DNA of 64,000 nt from Ferrimonas pelagia. Its GTDB lineage: Bacteria > Pseudomonadota > Gammaproteobacteria > Enterobacterales > Shewanellaceae. Shown piece after piece: positions 61,409-64,000 of the stretch (position 1 is the first letter of the stretch; every line of letters begins with the position of its first letter). The position numbers and the translations under genes are program-made. The notes below the pieces were generated by a model. It was given only the letters and a program-made list of their open reading frames with translations. It had not been told where the DNA came from and searched no databases. The stretch is taken from the NCBI RefSeq assembly GCF_039543565.1, contig NZ_BAABJZ010000095.1, positions 1-64,000 of the forward strand. The letters run 5' to 3'.

Positions 61409-62182
61409 ATGTCGAAACGTAATACACAGCAGCGTCGCCACTTGATCGTGACCATGCTCAATGAGCTGGGTGAGATCAGCGTCGATCAAGTTGCCCGGGA
61501 ATTTGAAACCTCGGAAGTGACGATCCGTAAAGATCTGGCGGCACTGGAAGCCAGTGGCTTGTTGCTGCGCCGCTATGGTGGTGCGGTGGCGATGCCCAAG
61601 GAGGTGATCAGCGATGATCCCGCTCACACCGTGTCGCCATTTAAGTTGGCCATCGCCGCGGCAGCGGCAGCGCAGATCCGAGATCATCAGCGCATCGTGA
61701 TAGACAGTGGCCGCACCACCGCCGCCCTGATCGGCCAACTCGGTAACAAGCGTGGCCTGGTGGTGATGACCAATTCGCTCAGTTGTGCCGAAGCACTGCG
61801 GGCGCTGGAGCCTGAGCCGACCATTCTGATGACCGGCGGTACCTGGGATCCCCACTCGGAATCTTTTCAGGGGCAGGTGGCGGAGCAGGTGTTGCGCTCT
61901 TACGATTTCGACCAGCTATTTATTGGTGCCGATGGTATCGATGTCGAACGCGGCACCACCACCTTTAATGAGCTGATCGGTCTGTCGCGGGTGATGGCGG
62001 GCTCCTCTCGTGAGGTCAATGTGATGGTGGAGGCCGATAAAATCGGCCGTCGCATCCCGAATTTAGAGCTGCCTTGGCAGCAGGTGACACGCTTGATCAC
62101 CGATCAGCGTCTCGATGACGCCATCAAGCAACAAATTGAATTACAGGGTGTGCAGGTGATCTGCGCGCCGATCCAAGATTAA
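61409..62182 (+). CDS. DeoR-family regulator, GlmR-like
   Basis: A 257-residue repressor. The N-terminal HTH is RHLIVTMLNELGEISVDQV with the DeoR signature SEVTIRKDLAALEASGLLLRRYGGA (in part). The C-terminal DeoR sensor domain shows DSGRTTAALIGQL, VVMTNSL, TGGTWDP and FIGADGIDVERG. Such regulators are encoded just upstream of glmS in Shewanella and Pseudomonas; amino-sugar phosphate sensing is inferred. glmS follows after 21 bases. Confidence 0.9.
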   Translation: MSKRNTQQRRHLIVTMLNELGEISVDQVAREFETSEVTIRKDLAALEASGLLLRRYGGAVAMPKEVISDDPAHTVSPFKLAIAAAAAAQIRDHQRIVIDSGRTTAALIGQLGNKRGLVVMTNSLSCAEALRALEPEPTILMTGGTWDPHSESFQGQVAEQVLRSYDFDQLFIGADGIDVERGTTTFNELIGLSRVMAGSSREVNVMVEADKIGRRIPNLELPWQQVTRLITDQRLDDAIKQQIELQGVQVICAPIQD

Positions 62183-62203
62183 GTAAGAATTTAGGAGAAG
62201 TTT

Positions 62204-64000
62204 ATGTGTGGCATTGTTGGCGCAGTAGCGCAACGTGATGTAGCGGAGATCCTGGTTGAGGGTCTGAAACGTCTGGAGTACCGCGGTTATGACTCCGCCG
62301 GTGTGGCGATCTTAAACGACGCCGGCGATCTGGGTCGTCTGCGCCGCGTAGGCAAAGTCCAGGAGCTGGATAACGCCTTGTCTGAGACGCCACTGTCCGG
62401 CGGTACTGGGATCGCGCACACCCGTTGGGCCACCCACGGTGAGCCGTCCGAGCGTAACGCTCACCCGCACGTATCCAGCGATCGCATCGCTGTGGTGCAC
62501 AACGGCATCATTGAGAATCACGTTGAGCTGCGTGATCGCCTGAAAGGCCTGGGTTACACCTTCTCCTCCGATACCGACACCGAGGTGATCTGTCACCTGG
62601 TGGATCATGAGCTGAAATCCGCCGCCACCTTACTGGTCGCGGTACAGGCGACCGTGAAACAGTTGGAAGGCGCTTACGGCACCGTTGTGCTGGATCGCAC
62701 CCAACCTGAGCGCATGATCGTCGCTCGCTCCGGCAGCCCGCTGGTGGTGGGTTACGGGGTTGGCGAGCATTTTGTTGCCTCCGATCAACTGGCGCTGTTG
62801 CCGGTAACCCGCCGCTTTGCCTTCCTGGAAGAGGGCGATGTGGCAGAGATCTGTCGTCGCGAAGTGAAGATCTTCGACGTGGATGGCAATCCGGTAGAGC
62901 GTGAAGTGAAGGAATCCGAAGTCAGCCACGATGCGGGTGACAAGGGTGAATTCCGTCACTACATGATGAAGGAGATCTACGAGCAGCCGCTGGCCCTGCA
63001 GCGTACTCTAGACGGTCGTCTGGCAGGCGGGAAAGTGGTACCGGAAGCCTTCGGTGACAACGCCGCCGAGTTGCTGGCCAAGGTCAAGCACGTGCAGATC
63101 ATCGCCTGTGGCACCAGCTACCATGCCGGTATGGTGGCGCGTTACTGGCTGGAGCAGCACGCTGGCGTATCTTGTAATGTTGAGATCGCTTCTGAGTTCC
63201 GCTACCGCAAATCCCATGTGTTTGCCGACAGCCTGATCGTCACCATCTCCCAGTCTGGCGAAACCGCTGATACCTTGGCCGCGCTGCGTTTGGCCAAAGA
63301 GATGGGTTACATGGCCAGCCTGAGCATCTGTAACGTACCGGGCTCTTCCTTGGTGCGTGAGTCTGACATGGCCTACATGATGAAAGCGGGCGCGGAAATT
63401 GGCGTGGCTTCCACCAAAGCCTTTACCGTACAGTTGGCGGCCCTGGCGATGCTGACCGGTGCCATCGGTACCCATAATGGTATGAGCGATGACACCGTTG
63501 CCGCGCTGGTTTCCAGCCTGCAGCAGTTGCCGAGCAAGGTTGAGCAGGCGCTGGGGCTGAACGATGCCATCGAAGCGCTGGCGGAAGATTTTGCTGACAA
63601 GAACCACTCACTGTTCCTGGGCCGTGGCGATCAGTACCCCATCGCCATGGAAGGGGCGCTGAAGCTCAAGGAGATCTCCTACATTCACGCCGAAGCTTAC
63701 GCTTCCGGTGAGCTCAAGCACGGCCCTTTGGCGCTGATCGACGCCGATATGCCGGTGATTGTAGTGGCGCCAAACAACGAACTGTTGGAGAAGCTGAAGT
63801 CCAACGTCGAAGAGGTGCGCGCCCGTGGCGGTCTGATGTACGTCTTTGCCGATGTCGACGCCAAGTTCGAGAGTGACGACACCATGAAGGTGATCCCAGT
63901 ACCGCATTGCGATGAGTTCATTGCGCCGATCATCTACACCCTGCCATTGCAGTTGCTGTCTTACTACGTGGCGCTGATCAAAGGCACCGACGTGGACCAG
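62204..64000 (+). CDS. glmS: glutamine-fructose-6-phosphate aminotransferase (3' end outside)
   Basis: Makes glucosamine-6-phosphate from fructose-6-phosphate and glutamine, the first step to UDP-GlcNAc. The reading frame is open from ATG at 62204 (AGGAG upstream) through the right edge: 599 codons, so only about 11 remain if it matches the 610-residue usual form. The nucleophile is Cys2 (CGIVGAV after the removed Met). THNR-like WATHGEPSERNAHPH is the glutaminase site, and SIS domains include CGTSYHAG and SQSGETADTLAAL. No glmS ribozyme is seen upstream; a DeoR regulator is present instead. Confidence 0.97.
   Translation, partial: MCGIVGAVAQRDVAEILVEGLKRLEYRGYDSAGVAILNDAGDLGRLRRVGKVQELDNALSETPLSGGTGIAHTRWATHGEPSERNAHPHVSSDRIAVVHNGIIENHVELRDRLKGLGYTFSSDTDTEVICHLVDHELKSAATLLVAVQATVKQLEGAYGTVVLDRTQPERMIVARSGSPLVVGYGVGEHFVASDQLALLPVTRRFAFLEEGDVAEICRREVKIFDVDGNPVEREVKESEVSHDAGDKGEFRHYMMKEIYEQPLALQRTLDGRLAGGKVVPEAFGDNAAELLAKVKHVQIIACGTSYHAGMVARYWLEQHAGVSCNVEIASEFRYRKSHVFADSLIVTISQSGETADTLAALRLAKEMGYMASLSICNVPGSSLVRESDMAYMMKAGAEIGVASTKAFTVQLAALAMLTGAIGTHNGMSDDTVAALVSSLQQLPSKVEQALGLNDAIEALAEDFADKNHSLFLGRGDQYPIAMEGALKLKEISYIHAEAYASGELKHGPLALIDADMPVIVVAPNNELLEKLKSNVEEVRARGGLMYVFADVDAKFESDDTMKVIPVPHCDEFIAPIIYTLPLQLLSYYVALIKGTDVDQ

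Noticed and set aside
62150..62203. glmS ribozyme upstream of glmS
   Set aside because: The gap to the regulator is only 21 bases, too short for the ribozyme, which is also a Gram-positive feature.

Overview
The window is a chromosomal segment around the replication origin of a gammaproteobacterium, with GC in the high 50s percent by eye. The gene order matches, as far as I recall, the dnaA/oriC neighbourhood of Shewanella-like Alteromonadales: yrdA-aroE-hemF-tsaC-smg-dprA-def-fmt-rsmB-trkA, pepQ-fadBA, glyQS, gyrB-recF-dnaN-dnaA, rpmH-rnpA-yidD-yidC-mnmE-mioC-oriC-mnmG-rsmG-parAB-atp-glmU-glmS. The higher GC points to a Ferrimonas-like genus, but that name is inference. I see no phage, insertion sequence, CRISPR array or tRNA gene.

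Layout. The left edge is the promoter and leader region of an rRNA operon reading out of the window to the left: three tandem promoters, boxA, and the first few bases of 16S at the very edge. Next come housekeeping clusters (0.5-12.5 kb): gamma carbonic anhydrase, shikimate dehydrogenase, truncated hemoglobin, coproporphyrinogen oxidase, t6A synthesis, purE, DprA, and the def-fmt-rsmB-trkA run. From 12.5 to 16.3 kb there are two HemG-type flavoproteins around a YgaV/BigR-like ArsR regulator, then TrkH and YigZ. Fatty acid oxidation (fadBA), a dCache chemoreceptor, TusA and a large periplasmic beta-propeller/amidohydrolase protein occupy 16-27 kb. Tag, GlyQS and GuaC follow. From 32.6 to 49 kb lies the replication and segregation core: gyrB-recF-dnaN-dnaA on the minus strand, then rpmH to mioC, an E. 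coli-type oriC between mioC and mnmG, and parAB. The F1Fo ATP synthase operon and glmU fill 48.8-56.8 kb. A tandem pair of PhoA-type alkaline phosphatases with a His-tailed exported protein occupies 56.9-61.1 kb. The window closes with a DeoR-type regulator and glmS, cut 11 or so codons before its end.

How parts work together. ParA/ParB are encoded 3 kb from oriC. I can read four parS-type palindromes 8-18 kb to the other side of oriC: a pair flanking an 18-copy heptamer repeat between guaC and gyrB, one in the end of recF, and one inside the propeller/amidohydrolase gene. GATC (Dam/SeqA) sites are packed into oriC, into the dnaA upstream region and into the first part of mnmG, which suggests SeqA-type control.

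Most of the window is conserved core genome. The parts most worth a second look are the parS pair with its perfect minisatellite, the duplicated phosphatase locus with signs of gene conversion and its unrecognised accessory protein, the paired HemG/ArsR locus, and the 633-bp gap upstream of atpB where atpI would be expected.
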